From assembly GCA_023457535.1 (NCBI GenBank), contig JAEWLN010000149.1:1-53414 (forward strand): a stretch of DNA of 53,414 nucleotides, written 5' to 3'. Below the pieces are notes generated by a model. It worked only from the letters and a program-made list of their open reading frames with translations, did not search any database and had not been told where the DNA came from. A program made the translations under genes and the position numbers. Shown piece by piece: positions 17,060 to 26,699 of the stretch. The DNA comes from Bacteroidota bacterium. Its GTDB lineage: Bacteria > Bacteroidota > Bacteroidia > Flavobacteriales > Flavobacteriaceae. Within the stretch, counting starts at the first letter, position 1. The number at the start of each line of letters is the position of its first letter.

Positions 17060-20000
17060 ACCGTTTCATCGCAAAGTGCCCCCGGTGTTCCGTGCCGTCT
17101 TCGCGTACCACGAGAAACCAGTAATCGGTGGAGGGCAATGCGCGGCCATTGTAAGTACCGTCCCATCCGCGACTGTCGGATCCGAATCCGGTCAGCAATT
17201 TGCCATATCGGTCAAAAATATAGACCCGCAGATTGGGTTCCTCCTTGGCGAAGTACACCTGCCAGAAATCGTTGTATCCGTCGTTATTGGGCGTAAAGAA
17301 CCGCGGATAAGAAAGCAGATAGATCCTGCGCGTGTCCATGCCGCAACCGTTTTGGTCCTTTACATAAACGGTATAAATTCCAGGTTGGAGTCCATAAAAA
17401 GTACTGTTTTGCTGGAAATTCACATTGTCGAGCGAGTAAGCGTAATGGCCCGGCTGACTGAGAACTACATTGATCGTATTCTGGTCGTTGGTCCAGTCCA
17501 TGGTGTCGATGTGGTCGATGGCCGGTGCCTGCGATCCGGTCACGGTAACAGAGAATTCGGCCGTGCAGGTAACGCCGTTGGTGGTTTGGCTGACCTCGAG
17601 GGTGTAGGTTCCGGGATTGTCAGTGGTAAGGGTAGGCGTGGTATGGCCGGTGGACCACAAATACGAGTCATATCCCGCATCGGCGGTAATGGTAACCTGC
17701 TGGCCGTGACAAATTCCGTATGACAGGTCCATCGTCAGTTTGGGATAGGGATTGACCATCACCTCAAACGATGTGGTCTCAAAGCACGTGGCCACGCTGT
17801 TGTATTGCATACGCACGAATATTTCGTCCGATGCGCTTTCGTATGCGGCCGGCAGCGGATTGTTTCCGGTAGCGGCATCCTGTGCCGACAAATGGTAGGT
17901 CACCGTAAAATTAGACGGATTGGCACCGCCGAGCACCAGCGGTGTTTGCGCACCCAGATCGAACAGCGCTTTGCCGTTGTCGTCTGCGCCATCGCACCCG
18001 ACCAAATCCCCGGGATCGTGGATTGCCACAAGCGACGGAAGCAGCGCCACATCGGTCAGCTCATTGATGATGTTGCCGCAATGGTCGGTCACCAGAAAAT
18101 TGTAAACCGCCGGTTGCAGGTTTGTAAATAAGTTGTTGTTTCCGTTGTTGACCGCATACGGCGCACCGTTCATGCCCGTGATTTCGTAGGTCATCGGCGG
18201 TACGCCCACAGCCGTGATGGAAACGTTGGAATTGATACCGTCGCATGTGGTTTTGACGATGTCTGTGATCTGGATCTCGTTGAACACGCTGAAAGTGTAA
18301 ATTTCCTCAACGCATATCTTATACAAATCTGTCCCGCCATCGCCAAAGACCTGGAAGCGGTTCAGGATACGGAAATCGCCCAAATACGGAGTGTTGTAGT
18401 TGATTGCGTTGCGGAATGGCAACGGATAGGAATTGGTGTTATTGGGCGTATCTCCCGGGTTGAACACCACGCCGGTTTGCGGGTGCTGCCACGTATTGGT
18501 AACCGGGTCATACCGCTGCAGCCAGAGTGTGGACAACGTCACGGCCTCGGCAGACGACGGCATAAAATGGATCTCGAGATCGAATGAACCGCAATGGCGG
18601 ATGACGTTATAGGTGTCATCCGTAATGGGTTCGTAACCGCGCACCGGAATGACAAGCTCGCGTACAAACCCGCAACTGTCGCGTATTTCGAACGTATAAT
18701 CGCCTTTTGGGAATGAGCCCATCGAGAAAATATCGGGGAAAGCAGGGCTGATGTTGTAAGAGAGATCGGAGGGAACCGCACCGGTATAGCCGTCCGGCGC
18801 GTCGATCAGGTGTACCGATTGGAGTGTCACGCCCGGCGTAGCGGTAATGCGCAGCGATCCGGCCCCGGGGTCGCACCCTACGAGCATCATCCAGTGCATC
18901 GGCGTTCCGGGATCGACGACGACCAAATCGTAATTGTATGTATTGCCGCACATATCGGTCATAGCGATGAGGTACGTGCCCTGATACATGTCCGGGATTT
19001 CGATGTGGCCGGCAACCGGGTCGATCAGGTGTCCGACATCGATTGGATAAGCAGTGCTGTAAGTAGAAGGGCCGCTCATGATAACAGCCGAATTTAAGAC
19101 ATAACCCGAAACCCTGATGGTGACATCGCTGATGTTGGAATCACAACCTTCATGCACTTCAAAAGACGGGCTGGGCTCCGGGTCGCGGTATTCGAGCGTG
19201 GCCTGGACCGATACCGAATGGCCGCAGGAATCGGTAATCGTGGCGGCATAGGTTCCGTAGGGGACGCCATTATTGCTGTTGCCATAATTGACCATGTCTG
19301 TATAAAACGGCCCCGGATGCCCCGGATTGTACGCCGCGGGGTCGAATCCGGGCGGCATTTGTGTAAAGGCAACGGTAACCGGCGGCAAGTGGTGCTGCAA
19401 GGCGAACGTGAGCATGTATTCACCACATTCGGCCGGCGGTGAGCGCAGTTCGACCAAAAGATTTTTGTTGATCAGGATGTTTTCGAAAATGTAGCCGTTT
19501 CCGCAGCCGTCGGTCACGCTCACGGTATAATTGTAGACCTGGTTGCTGTAATACGGGATGACCGTCACAAATTCCTGCTCCGATACATCGCCGCTGGTCA
19601 TGGTCGTGGTTTGTACGATTGGCGTGCCGCCGCCGGGAGGGAAAATGGTATAGGTCAGGGTGATCGGGAAGGACAGCGTTTCATTGATTGCCGGCGAGAG
19701 CGTGTTGGTGATTGTCATCTGGTTGCAGTCAACGAGCACGGCGTCATCGGTTTCGGCCCAGTTGAGAGAATTTCCGGAGGATTCGAGCAAAGTATGCGTG
19801 ATGACCCAACCTTGTCCGCAAGTGTCAAATACGCGAACCTGGTAAGCTCCTGCAGCCAATCCGGAGAAAAAGTTCGAGGTTTGCAGCGGCGCAGTCATCG
19901 GGCCCGACAGGATTTCATACGAAACGGCCGTCCCTGAGAACGGATTAATCGTCATTGTGCCGTTGTTGCCGCACGATACATTGGTCCCGGCGATCGAATA

Positions 20001-20423
20001 CAGTAACGGAACGGTTTGATCGGTGATGGTTTCTGTCCAGGTTTGGGTATTGGATTGGGTTCCGAGGAGTTGCGTGGCCACGATCAGGTAATCGCCTGCA
20101 ATGAGTCCGCTGATTGTATTTCCCGTGGGAACCGCAATGGGCGAAGTGGTGTTGGGCAGCTGGAATACGGCCACTGTGACCGTGGCAGAAGGGTGTGTGC
20201 CGGAGACTGAGAATGTGATCGAACCGTTACCCGGGCAGGTTTCGTCTGTAGCCGAATCGACCGAAAGCGTAAAGGCAGGCAGTTGTGCATGAACATGCCA
20301 GGCGGCGCAAAAGCACACCCACAGCGTCAACAGGCATAGCCGTCGGCCGGATACACTAGCGGAGGATGCGTTGGCATTCACGGGGTTGTTACTTTTTGGC
20401 AAATTGATTCTAAATGTAGGCAA
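17058..20423 (-). CDS. Large secreted repeat protein with T9SS type B sorting domain
   Basis: About 1121 residues. The signal peptide is in LCLLTLWVCFCAAWHVHAQ. The body repeats modules of roughly 90-110 residues, each ending in a Cys-containing strand such as VTDGCGNGY, ITDSCGHSV, MTDMCGNTY, IRDSCGFVR or VTDHCGNII, typical of SprB-like adhesins and gliding-associated proteins. A PKD/Ig-like segment (YDSYLWSTGHTTPTL) precedes the C-terminal domain RFFTPNNDGYNDFW, then IFDRYGKLL and a final strand GHFAMKR; this is the type B sorting domain for export and anchoring by the type IX system. Start uncertain: TTG at 20423, TTG at 20402 or GTG at 20381. All give the same signal peptide. Confidence 0.9.
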   Translation of the reverse strand: MPTFRINLPKSNNPVNANASSASVSGRRLCLLTLWVCFCAAWHVHAQLPAFTLSVDSATDETCPGNGSITFSVSGTHPSATVTVAVFQLPNTTSPIAVPTGNTISGLIAGDYLIVATQLLGTQSNTQTWTETITDQTVPLLYSIAGTNVSCGNNGTMTINPFSGTAVSYEILSGPMTAPLQTSNFFSGLAAGAYQVRVFDTCGQGWVITHTLLESSGNSLNWAETDDAVLVDCNQMTITNTLSPAINETLSFPITLTYTIFPPGGGTPIVQTTTMTSGDVSEQEFVTVIPYYSNQVYNYTVSVTDGCGNGYIFENILINKNLLVELRSPPAECGEYMLTFALQHHLPPVTVAFTQMPPGFDPAAYNPGHPGPFYTDMVNYGNSNNGVPYGTYAATITDSCGHSVSVQATLEYRDPEPSPSFEVHEGCDSNISDVTIRVSGYVLNSAVIMSGPSTYSTAYPIDVGHLIDPVAGHIEIPDMYQGTYLIAMTDMCGNTYNYDLVVVDPGTPMHWMMLVGCDPGAGSLRITATPGVTLQSVHLIDAPDGYTGAVPSDLSYNISPAFPDIFSMGSFPKGDYTFEIRDSCGFVRELVIPVRGYEPITDDTYNVIRHCGSFDLEIHFMPSSAEAVTLSTLWLQRYDPVTNTWQHPQTGVVFNPGDTPNNTNSYPLPFRNAINYNTPYLGDFRILNRFQVFGDGGTDLYKICVEEIYTFSVFNEIQITDIVKTTCDGINSNVSITAVGVPPMTYEITGMNGAPYAVNNGNNNLFTNLQPAVYNFLVTDHCGNIINELTDVALLPSLVAIHDPGDLVGCDGADDNGKALFDLGAQTPLVLGGANPSNFTVTYHLSAQDAATGNNPLPAAYESASDEIFVRMQYNSVATCFETTSFEVMVNPYPKLTMDLSYGICHGQQVTITADAGYDSYLWSTGHTTPTLTTDNPGTYTLEVSQTTNGVTCTAEFSVTVTGSQAPAIDHIDTMDWTNDQNTINVVLSQPGHYAYSLDNVNFQQNSTFYGLQPGIYTVYVKDQNGCGMDTRRIYLLSYPRFFTPNNDGYNDFWQVYFAKEEPNLRVYIFDRYGKLLTGFGSDSRGWDGTYNGRALPSTDYWFLVVREDGTEHRGHFAMKR

Positions 20424-20492
20424 TCTTTTTCAAATAACAGCGTTGGGCGCATAAACCCTAATCGGGCCGAATGATTATTAACTGGCTGAATG

Positions 20493-20524
20493 TTTGCGCG
20501 ATTCAAATAAAAGTTATACTTTTG
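20493..20524 (+). promoter_or_regulatory. Full consensus promoter of rpsA
   Basis: TTTG at 20493-20496 and TACTTTTG at 20517-20524 are separated by 20 bp, the Bacteroidota housekeeping promoter arrangement. The transcript would start near 20531, leaving a leader of about 110 nt. Confidence 0.75.
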
Positions 20525-20535
20525 CACACCTTTTG

Positions 20536-20598
20536 GCGGAGAAGTATTTCCATCAGGCCCAACAAATTAAACGTAACAGCTTCTGTTTTTTGATCCGC
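20536..20598 (+). promoter_or_regulatory. Possible structured leader of rpsA
   Basis: GCGGA (20536-20540) can pair with TCCGC (20594-20598), and GAAG (20541-20544) with CTTC (20580-20583), closing most of the 5' leader into one arm with a bulge. A long leader on a ribosomal protein gene is where S1 autoregulation would act, but nothing here proves it. Confidence 0.3.
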
Positions 20599-20641
20599 GT
20601 AAGAAATTAGAAAAGAGCAGAATACAAATTAAATTATCAGC

Positions 20642-22417
20642 ATGTCTGAATTATTGAAAACACAAGAAGAGTTTTTGACCAACTTTAACTGGGACAATTA
20701 CCAGGAAGGAATTGACGCAGTAGACGAAAAACACCTCAAGGAATTTGAGGACATGGTTTCAAAAACCTTCATTGCCACAGACCAGGAAGAAGTTGTTGAA
20801 GGAACTGTAGTGAGAATCACAGACCGTGACGCTATCGTGGACATCAACGCTAAATCGGAAGGCGTTATTTCATTAAATGAATTCCGCTACAACCCGGGCC
20901 TGAAAGTGGGCGACAAAGTGGAGGTATTGATCGACGTTCGCGAGGACAGAACCGGTCAGCTCGTTTTGTCACACCGTAAAGCACGTACCATCAAATCGTG
21001 GGATCGCGTGATTGCTGCCAATGAAACCGGCGAAATCGTAAACGGTTTCGTGAAGTGCAGAACCAAAGGCGGTATGATCGTAGACGTATTTGGAATCGAG
21101 GCGTTCTTGCCAGGTTCACAAATCGATGTCAAGCCGATCCGCGACTACGATGTTTACGTGAACAAAATGATGGAATTCAAAGTCGTGAAAATCAACCACG
21201 AATTCAAAAACGTTGTCGTATCGCACAAAGCGCTTATCGAAGCGGATATCGAAGTTCAGAAAAAAGAGATCATCGGGCAATTGCAAAAAGGCCAGGTATT
21301 GGAAGGTGTTGTCAAGAACATCACTTCTTACGGTGTTTTCATCGACCTGGGCGGCGTAGACGGGCTCATCCACATTACAGATTTGTCTTGGTCGCGCATC
21401 AACCACCCAAGCGAAGTTTTGGAGCTGGATCAAAAACTGAACGTTGTTATCCTGGATTTCGACGACGAGAAAACACGTATCCAATTGGGCTTGAAGCAGC
21501 TTAACGCACACCCTTGGGATGCACTCGATGCAAACCTTTCTGTAGGCGACAAAGTGAAAGGCAAAGTAGTGGTTATTGCTGACTACGGCGCGTTCATCGA
21601 AGTGGCTGAAGGCGTTGAAGGCTTGATCCACGTTTCTGAAATGTCTTGGTCTACGCACTTGCGTTCGGCTCAGGATTTCGTAAAAGTGGGCGATACAGTG
21701 GAGGCACAAATCCTTACGCTGGACCGCGAAGACCGCAAAATGTCTTTGGGTATCAAACAACTTTCTCAGGATCCTTGGACTGACATCACGTCCAAATATC
21801 CTGTAGGTTCACGTCACACCGGAATCGTTCGCAACTTCACCAACTTTGGCGTTTTCGTTGAACTCGAAGAAGGAATCGACGGATTGATCTACATCTCTGA
21901 CCTGTCTTGGACCAAGAAAGTGAAACACCCGTCTGAGTTCGTGAACGTAGGCGAAAAACTCGATGTAGTGGTATTGGAGCTTGATGTTGACGGCCGTAAA
22001 CTTTCGCTCGGTCACAAACAAACTACTCCAAACCCTTGGGACAAGTATGAAGACAGCTTTGCTGTTGGAACCGTTCACACCGGAGAAGTAGCTGAAATCG
22101 TAGACAAAGGCGCTACAGTTGAATTTGGTGACGACATCGTTGCTTTCATCCCTTCACGTCACCTTGAAAAAGAAGACGGTAAGAAATTGAAAAAAGGCGA
22201 AACTGCCGAATTCAAAGTAATCGAATTCAACAAGGAGTTCAAAAGAGTAGTGGCATCGCATACGGCCATCTTCCGTGAAGAAGAGGAGAAAAATGTGAGA
22301 AACAATTCTAACGACAACATGTCATCGACCAACAACGCACCTGCTGCGACTTTGGGCGACAACAATGACATCCTTGCCGGTTTGAAAGCTAAAATGGAAA
22401 AGAACGAGAAGAAATAA
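20642..22417 (+). CDS. rpsA: 30S ribosomal protein S1
   Basis: 591 residues with six S1 (OB-fold) units in a row. The clearest are those with the GVFIDLGGVDGLIHITDLSW, GAFIEVAEGVEGLIHVSEMSW and GVFVELEEGIDGLIYISDLSW signatures; the first two N-terminal units are more divergent (ribosome binding) and the last is degenerate. It binds mRNA and promotes initiation on the small subunit. The C-terminal tail is Asn/Lys-rich. The gene has a strong promoter and terminator of its own. Codon choice is more biased (many GTA, GAA, CGT, AAA) than in neighbours, as expected for a highly expressed gene. Confidence 0.98.
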   Translation: MSELLKTQEEFLTNFNWDNYQEGIDAVDEKHLKEFEDMVSKTFIATDQEEVVEGTVVRITDRDAIVDINAKSEGVISLNEFRYNPGLKVGDKVEVLIDVREDRTGQLVLSHRKARTIKSWDRVIAANETGEIVNGFVKCRTKGGMIVDVFGIEAFLPGSQIDVKPIRDYDVYVNKMMEFKVVKINHEFKNVVVSHKALIEADIEVQKKEIIGQLQKGQVLEGVVKNITSYGVFIDLGGVDGLIHITDLSWSRINHPSEVLELDQKLNVVILDFDDEKTRIQLGLKQLNAHPWDALDANLSVGDKVKGKVVVIADYGAFIEVAEGVEGLIHVSEMSWSTHLRSAQDFVKVGDTVEAQILTLDREDRKMSLGIKQLSQDPWTDITSKYPVGSRHTGIVRNFTNFGVFVELEEGIDGLIYISDLSWTKKVKHPSEFVNVGEKLDVVVLELDVDGRKLSLGHKQTTPNPWDKYEDSFAVGTVHTGEVAEIVDKGATVEFGDDIVAFIPSRHLEKEDGKKLKKGETAEFKVIEFNKEFKRVVASHTAIFREEEEKNVRNNSNDNMSSTNNAPAATLGDNNDILAGLKAKMEKNEKK

Positions 22418-22438
22418 TCTCGGATCTTGATAAAAGGA

Positions 22439-22469
22439 GAGCCTCGTAGAAATACGGGGCTTTTTTTTG
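22439..22469 (+). terminator. Terminator after rpsA
   Basis: AGCCTCGTA pairs with TACGGGGCT (one G-U) around GAAA and is followed by eight T. Confidence 0.88.
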
Positions 22470-22611
22470 CATTTTAATGGAGCCGTCGCGTTTTGGTTCT
22501 CCGTTAGCAACAAGCGATCAATATACTGAAAACCGATAAAATAAAATACGTATGCTTAGGGCGCGTTAAGGTAAATGAATTTTTTTGCGTACATTGGAGT
22601 AAAGCGATACC

Positions 22612-23142
22612 ATGAAAAATACCATACTGTCTTATTGGCGAAAAACATTGGAGCAACACGGAATAGATATTCTCAGGATATCGGTTGGGATTGTGTTTTT
22701 CTGGTTCGGGGTTTTGAAATTTTTTGACGACAGCAGTCCGGCCGAGGAAATTGCGACCCGTACCGTCATGCTGATCTCAGGCGGCGCCATTGAGCCGGAG
22801 GTGTCGCTTGCGATACTTGCTGCGATTGAGTGTATTATCGGCCTTGGCATACTTGTCAAACCTTTTATGAAATATGTGATACCAATTATGTATTTTCAAA
22901 TGGCAGGTACACTTTTGCCGTTGGTTTGTTTTGCGGATGAGACTTGGGAGATTCCCCCGATTGTGCCTACTTTGCTTGGCCAGTATATTATCAAAAATGC
23001 GGTATTGATTTCGGCCGGAATCATTTTAGGGGCGGCTTCAAAAGGGGGTGAGCTGATTGCGGACCCGGAGATTGCACGGAAAGCAAAAGCATTGGAGGCG
23101 GAGAAGGGTGGGGACTCCGGACTTGGTTCGGAGTCTGGATGA
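22612..23142 (+). CDS. DoxX-like membrane protein with a repeat-derived C-terminus
   Basis: 176 residues with four hydrophobic segments: ILRISVGIVFFWFGVLKFF, VSLAILAAIECIIGLGILV, the IPIMYFQMAGTLLPL segment, and IIKNAVLISAGIILGAA. The pattern, including the RIxxGxxFFWFGxLKF start, matches DoxX/DoxD-like integral membrane proteins of unknown function (some linked to thiosulfate-quinone reduction). The last ~11 residues (GGDSGLGSESG) are encoded by a copy of the 23-bp GACTCC palindrome at 23113-23135, so the original stop was probably lost or the element inserted at the gene end. A TACATTGG near 22593 could be a weak promoter. Confidence 0.82.
   Translation: MKNTILSYWRKTLEQHGIDILRISVGIVFFWFGVLKFFDDSSPAEEIATRTVMLISGGAIEPEVSLAILAAIECIIGLGILVKPFMKYVIPIMYFQMAGTLLPLVCFADETWEIPPIVPTLLGQYIIKNAVLISAGIILGAASKGGELIADPEIARKAKALEAEKGGDSGLGSESG
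23113..23135. repeat. 23-bp palindrome, copy 1 (inside the DoxX gene end)
   Basis: GACTCCGGAC, centre TTG, GTTCGGAGTC; arms pair over 10 bp with one G-U. It encodes the C-terminal tail of the DoxX-like protein. Confidence 0.7.
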
Positions 23143-23215
23143 GTCAGACAAAATTTTCTTTAACCTGTTTAGAATTGATAGTGGGATAACCGGGAAGTGA
23201 TCGCGTACCAAACCA

Positions 23216-23238
23216 GACTCTGAAACAAGTTCAGAGTC
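23216..23238. repeat. 23-bp palindrome, copy 2
   Basis: Arms GACTCTGAA and TTCAGAGTC around ACAAG. Relative to copy 3, one arm base has changed C to T and the opposite arm G to A, so pairing is kept. Confidence 0.7.
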
Positions 23239-23280
23239 TCAAAACCTCCCGTCAACAATTCAACCCCGCTCCCCAATCCA

Positions 23281-23303
23281 GACTCCGAACCAAGTTCGGA
23301 GTC
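23281..23303. repeat. 23-bp palindrome, copy 3
   Basis: Perfect 10-bp arms GACTCCGAAC and GTTCGGAGTC around CAA, in the convergent gap between DoxX and the ABC exporter. Confidence 0.75.
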
Positions 23304-23333
23304 CCAACCCAACTCCAAAAACCCTTTCCCACC

Positions 23334-25070
23334 TCACACATGCCGTTCCCCAATCTGTTGTCTCCACATCGCATAATACAACCCGTTGAGTTCGAGCAAT
23401 TCTGAATGGGAGCCACGCTCGACTATTTTGCCGCGCTCCAGAACGAATATCACATCTGAATGCATAATGGTCGAGAGGCGGTGTGCGATCGAAATCGTAA
23501 TTTGGCGTTTGTTGGCCGAAATCTCCCGAAGGGTTTGCGTGATTTGCTGCTCCGTAATGGAATCAAGCGCCGATGTGGCCTCATCAAAAATCAATAACCG
23601 CGGTTTACGCACCAGCGCCCGCGCAATCGACAAACGCTGTTTTTCACCACCGGAAAGTTTCCTTCCATTTTCGCCGAGCACCGTATCGAGTCCTTTGTCA
23701 ACAAGATGATGCGCCGACGCCTTTTTCAACGCGTCGAGCAATTCGTCGTCAGTTGCATCGGGTTTTGCATACAACAGGTTTTCTCGGATCGTACCGGAAA
23801 AAAGCTGCGTATCTTGCGTCACAAACCCCAGCTGCCTCCGGACCCTGTTGTACCGGAGGTCGTTGATCGAAATGCCATCATAAAAAATATCGCCTCCGAT
23901 GGGTCTGTATAACCCCACAAGCAATTTAACGAGTGTGGATTTTCCTGCGCCCGACGGTCCGACGAACGCAATCGTATCGCCCAATTTTGCCTCGAAAGAT
24001 ATGTTGTCGATCGCCTTGAATGCGCCATTTTTGTGCGTAAAGGAAACATTGTCAAATTGCAGCTTTTCAATCGGGCCAACCTCTACCGGTTCTTCAGGGC
24101 TGAATTCGATGTCTTTTTTCATCAGTTCCTCAAACAGCTGCAGCGAGGTCTGGGCTTCCCGATAGGACAAGATAATACCGCCCAAATCCTGCAACGGCCC
24201 GATGATCCCCGAGGATATGAACTGCATCGATATCAATTCGCCTGTGGTAAGAATGTCTTTAAAAATCAGCCACAGCAGCATAAATAAGATCGACTGCTTG
24301 AGTAAAATCAAGATCCCGCCCTGAAAAAATGAAAGGGCGCGCACTCTCCGCACTTTAGCCATTTCCAGGTGGTAGATTTCTTCTGTATGAACGCGCAACC
24401 GTCTGATTTCCGGATAGGTCAACCCTAAACTTTTTACCAGTTCGATGTTGCGTAAACTTTCGGTGATCGTGCCGCTCATTTGCCGGTTTTGCCGGATCAG
24501 CGAACGCTGCAATTCTTTGATCGATCGGCTCATCCTACTGGTGAGTCCGCCCAGGACAACCACGCCGACCACAAAAATGGGAATCAGCGCCCAGTGTTTT
24601 GTAAATGCGTACCAAAGCAAAAATCCGATACCTACCAATGAAGAAAATAGAATGTTGATCAACGAGGAGATGAATCGCTCGGTGTCCGTACGTACTTTTT
24701 GCAAAATAGAAAGAATTTCGCCGCTGCTCTGGGTTTCAAATTCCTGATACGGCAAACGAAGGGTTTGGCGCAGTCCGTCGTTGAAAATCTGCAGTCCGAA
24801 TTTTTGCACCACCATCCTCAGATAATAGTCCTTAAAAGAAAGCAATAGCCGCGACGCCAGCGCAATCCCGACGGCCAGTGCCAAAAGCCTGTAAGTGTCG
24901 CTCAGCTGCGCATTTTTGTTGTCGGGGTTTGTTTGGAGCGTGTAACGGTCTATGATTTTCCCAAAGATGATAGGATCGTAAAGTGCCAGGATCTGAGCCA
25001 GGCCGGCCAATAGCAGTGCGATCACGACCCATTTCGAATAAGGGCGCATGTATTTCCAGAGTAATTTCAT
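23334..25070 (-). CDS. ABC transporter, fused permease/ATPase (MsbA/multidrug type)
   Basis: 578 residues: six membrane helices in the first ~320 residues (starting LLWKYMRPYSKWVVIALLLAG), then a nucleotide-binding domain with Walker A GPSGAGKST, signature LSGGEKQRLSIARAL, Walker B RLLIFDEATSALD and the switch histidine in SIAHRLSTI. A half-transporter that would work as a homodimer exporting lipids, drugs or peptides across the inner membrane. It is monocistronic; the substrate is not predictable from sequence. It converges with DoxX across a gap holding two copies of the 23-bp palindrome, which may serve as the transcript end. Confidence 0.93.
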   Translation of the reverse strand: MKLLWKYMRPYSKWVVIALLLAGLAQILALYDPIIFGKIIDRYTLQTNPDNKNAQLSDTYRLLALAVGIALASRLLLSFKDYYLRMVVQKFGLQIFNDGLRQTLRLPYQEFETQSSGEILSILQKVRTDTERFISSLINILFSSLVGIGFLLWYAFTKHWALIPIFVVGVVVLGGLTSRMSRSIKELQRSLIRQNRQMSGTITESLRNIELVKSLGLTYPEIRRLRVHTEEIYHLEMAKVRRVRALSFFQGGILILLKQSILFMLLWLIFKDILTTGELISMQFISSGIIGPLQDLGGIILSYREAQTSLQLFEELMKKDIEFSPEEPVEVGPIEKLQFDNVSFTHKNGAFKAIDNISFEAKLGDTIAFVGPSGAGKSTLVKLLVGLYRPIGGDIFYDGISINDLRYNRVRRQLGFVTQDTQLFSGTIRENLLYAKPDATDDELLDALKKASAHHLVDKGLDTVLGENGRKLSGGEKQRLSIARALVRKPRLLIFDEATSALDSITEQQITQTLREISANKRQITISIAHRLSTIMHSDVIFVLERGKIVERGSHSELLELNGLYYAMWRQQIGERHV

Positions 25071-25213
25071 AAAGCGGAGCGTATCAGTAGAAGATACGCA
25101 AATTTTGCCGGGTGGGGCGCTAAGTTTTGAATTTTGTGCCTCCGGATCAAAAACCGGCTCAAACGATGCTGGTTATTAGGTTTTTAGTTTTTGCCGATGT
25201 TCGGTTTCGGCCC

Positions 25214-25240
25214 AAAAAAAGCCCTGGTTTCCCAAGGCTT
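25214..25240 (-). terminator. Terminator after fumC
   Basis: On the minus strand AGCCTTGG-GAAA-CCAGGGCT (one G-U) is followed by seven T. Confidence 0.8.
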
Positions 25241-25261
25241 AACTTTTAATGATCGCATTTG

Positions 25262-26659
25262 CTATTTGAGGCTCCCAACCATTTCTTCAGGTTTTACCCA
25301 CGCATCGAAATCTTCTGCCGATACGTAACCCAAACGAACAGCCTCTTCCTTGAGCGTCGTGCCGTTTTTGTGGGCGGTTTGCGCAATTTCCGCCGATTTG
25401 TAATAACCGATCCTGGTGTTGAGCGCCGTAACGAGCATCAGCGAATTGTCGACCAATTCTTTGATACGCGCATAATTCGGCTCGATTCCCTGTGCGCAGT
25501 GCTCGTCGAACGATACGCACGCATCCCCGATCAGCCGGGCCGATTGCAGGAAATTGGCCGCCATAACCGGTTTGAAAACATTGAGTTCGTAATGGCCCTG
25601 CATCCCACCGACGGCAATCGCTACATCGTTGCCCATGACCTGTGCGCAAACCATCGTGAGGGCCTCGCACTGCGTAGGGTTGACCTTGCCCGGCATGATC
25701 GACGATCCCGGTTCGTTTTCCGGGATAAAGATCTCGCCAATGCCTGAACGCGGTCCGGAGGCCATCATGCGGATGTCATTCGAGATTTTATTGAGCGAAA
25801 CCGCCAGTTGCTTAAGCGCGCCGTGTGCCTCCACAATAGCGTCGTGCGAAGCCAGTGCCTCAAATTTATTGGGTGCGGTTTTGAACGGATGACCCGTGAA
25901 TCCGGCAATGTATTGCGCGACTTTTACGTCATAACCTGCCGGGGTGTTCAATCCGGTGCCCACTGCCGTCCCGCCGAGGGCCAGCTCAGACAAATGCGAC
26001 AGCGTGTTTTTCAGCGCCTTAATGCCGTAATCGAGTTGGGCAACATAGCCCGAAAGTTCCTGTCCGAGTGTTAGCGGCGTGGCGTCCATCAGGTGCGTAC
26101 GGCCGATCTTGACCACATCCATGAATTGTGTGGCTTTCGCATCAAGTGTATTTCTGAGTTTTTCGACGCCCGGGATCGTGATCTCGACAGCCGCTTTATA
26201 GGCCGCGATGTGCATGCCGGTAGGGTAGGTGTCATTGGACGATTGCGATTTGTTGACATCGTCGTTGGCTTTGACCACCGGTTCGCCTTCACCTATCCTG
26301 AATCCGGCCAATACCTGGGCGCGGTTTGCGATGACTTCATTGACATTCATATTGGATTGGGTTCCCGACCCGGTTTGCCAGATCACAAGCGGAAACTGAT
26401 CGTCGAGTTTACCGGCCAGGATTTCGTCGCACACGGCGGCAATCGCATCGCGCTTCACGGAAGAAAGCACGCCAAGGTCGCAATTGGCGTATGCGGCGGC
26501 TTTTTTCAGATAGGCAAAACCCTCGATAATTTCCTTTGGCATCGACGCCGACGGGCCGATCTTGAAATTGTTGCGCGAGCGTTCTGTCTGGGCGCCCCAG
26601 TATTTGTCTGCGGGAACTTGTACTTCCCCCATTGTGTCTTTTTCGATTCTGTATTCCAT
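25262..26659 (-). CDS. fumC: Class II fumarate hydratase
   Basis: 465 residues from ATG at 26657-26659 (MEYRIEKDTMGEVQVPADKY). The 31 in-frame codons before it are encoded by the Flavo-1-like repeat and are not part of the protein. Diagnostic segments: GSGTQSNMNVNEV (substrate site A), GRTHLMDATPLTLGQE with the catalytic region, and the mobile-loop signature GSSIMPGKVNPTQCEA. It interconverts fumarate and malate in the TCA cycle, in the cytosol, without an iron-sulfur cluster. It is monocistronic with a terminator just downstream. The nearest plus-strand neighbour is divergent. Confidence 0.96.
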   Translation of the reverse strand: MEYRIEKDTMGEVQVPADKYWGAQTERSRNNFKIGPSASMPKEIIEGFAYLKKAAAYANCDLGVLSSVKRDAIAAVCDEILAGKLDDQFPLVIWQTGSGTQSNMNVNEVIANRAQVLAGFRIGEGEPVVKANDDVNKSQSSNDTYPTGMHIAAYKAAVEITIPGVEKLRNTLDAKATQFMDVVKIGRTHLMDATPLTLGQELSGYVAQLDYGIKALKNTLSHLSELALGGTAVGTGLNTPAGYDVKVAQYIAGFTGHPFKTAPNKFEALASHDAIVEAHGALKQLAVSLNKISNDIRMMASGPRSGIGEIFIPENEPGSSIMPGKVNPTQCEALTMVCAQVMGNDVAIAVGGMQGHYELNVFKPVMAANFLQSARLIGDACVSFDEHCAQGIEPNYARIKELVDNSLMLVTALNTRIGYYKSAEIAQTAHKNGTTLKEEAVRLGYVSAEDFDAWVKPEEMVGSLK

Positions 26660-26699
26660 GGGTGTTTGTTGTTTAAATTCAAAGGTCTGTTGTGGCCAA

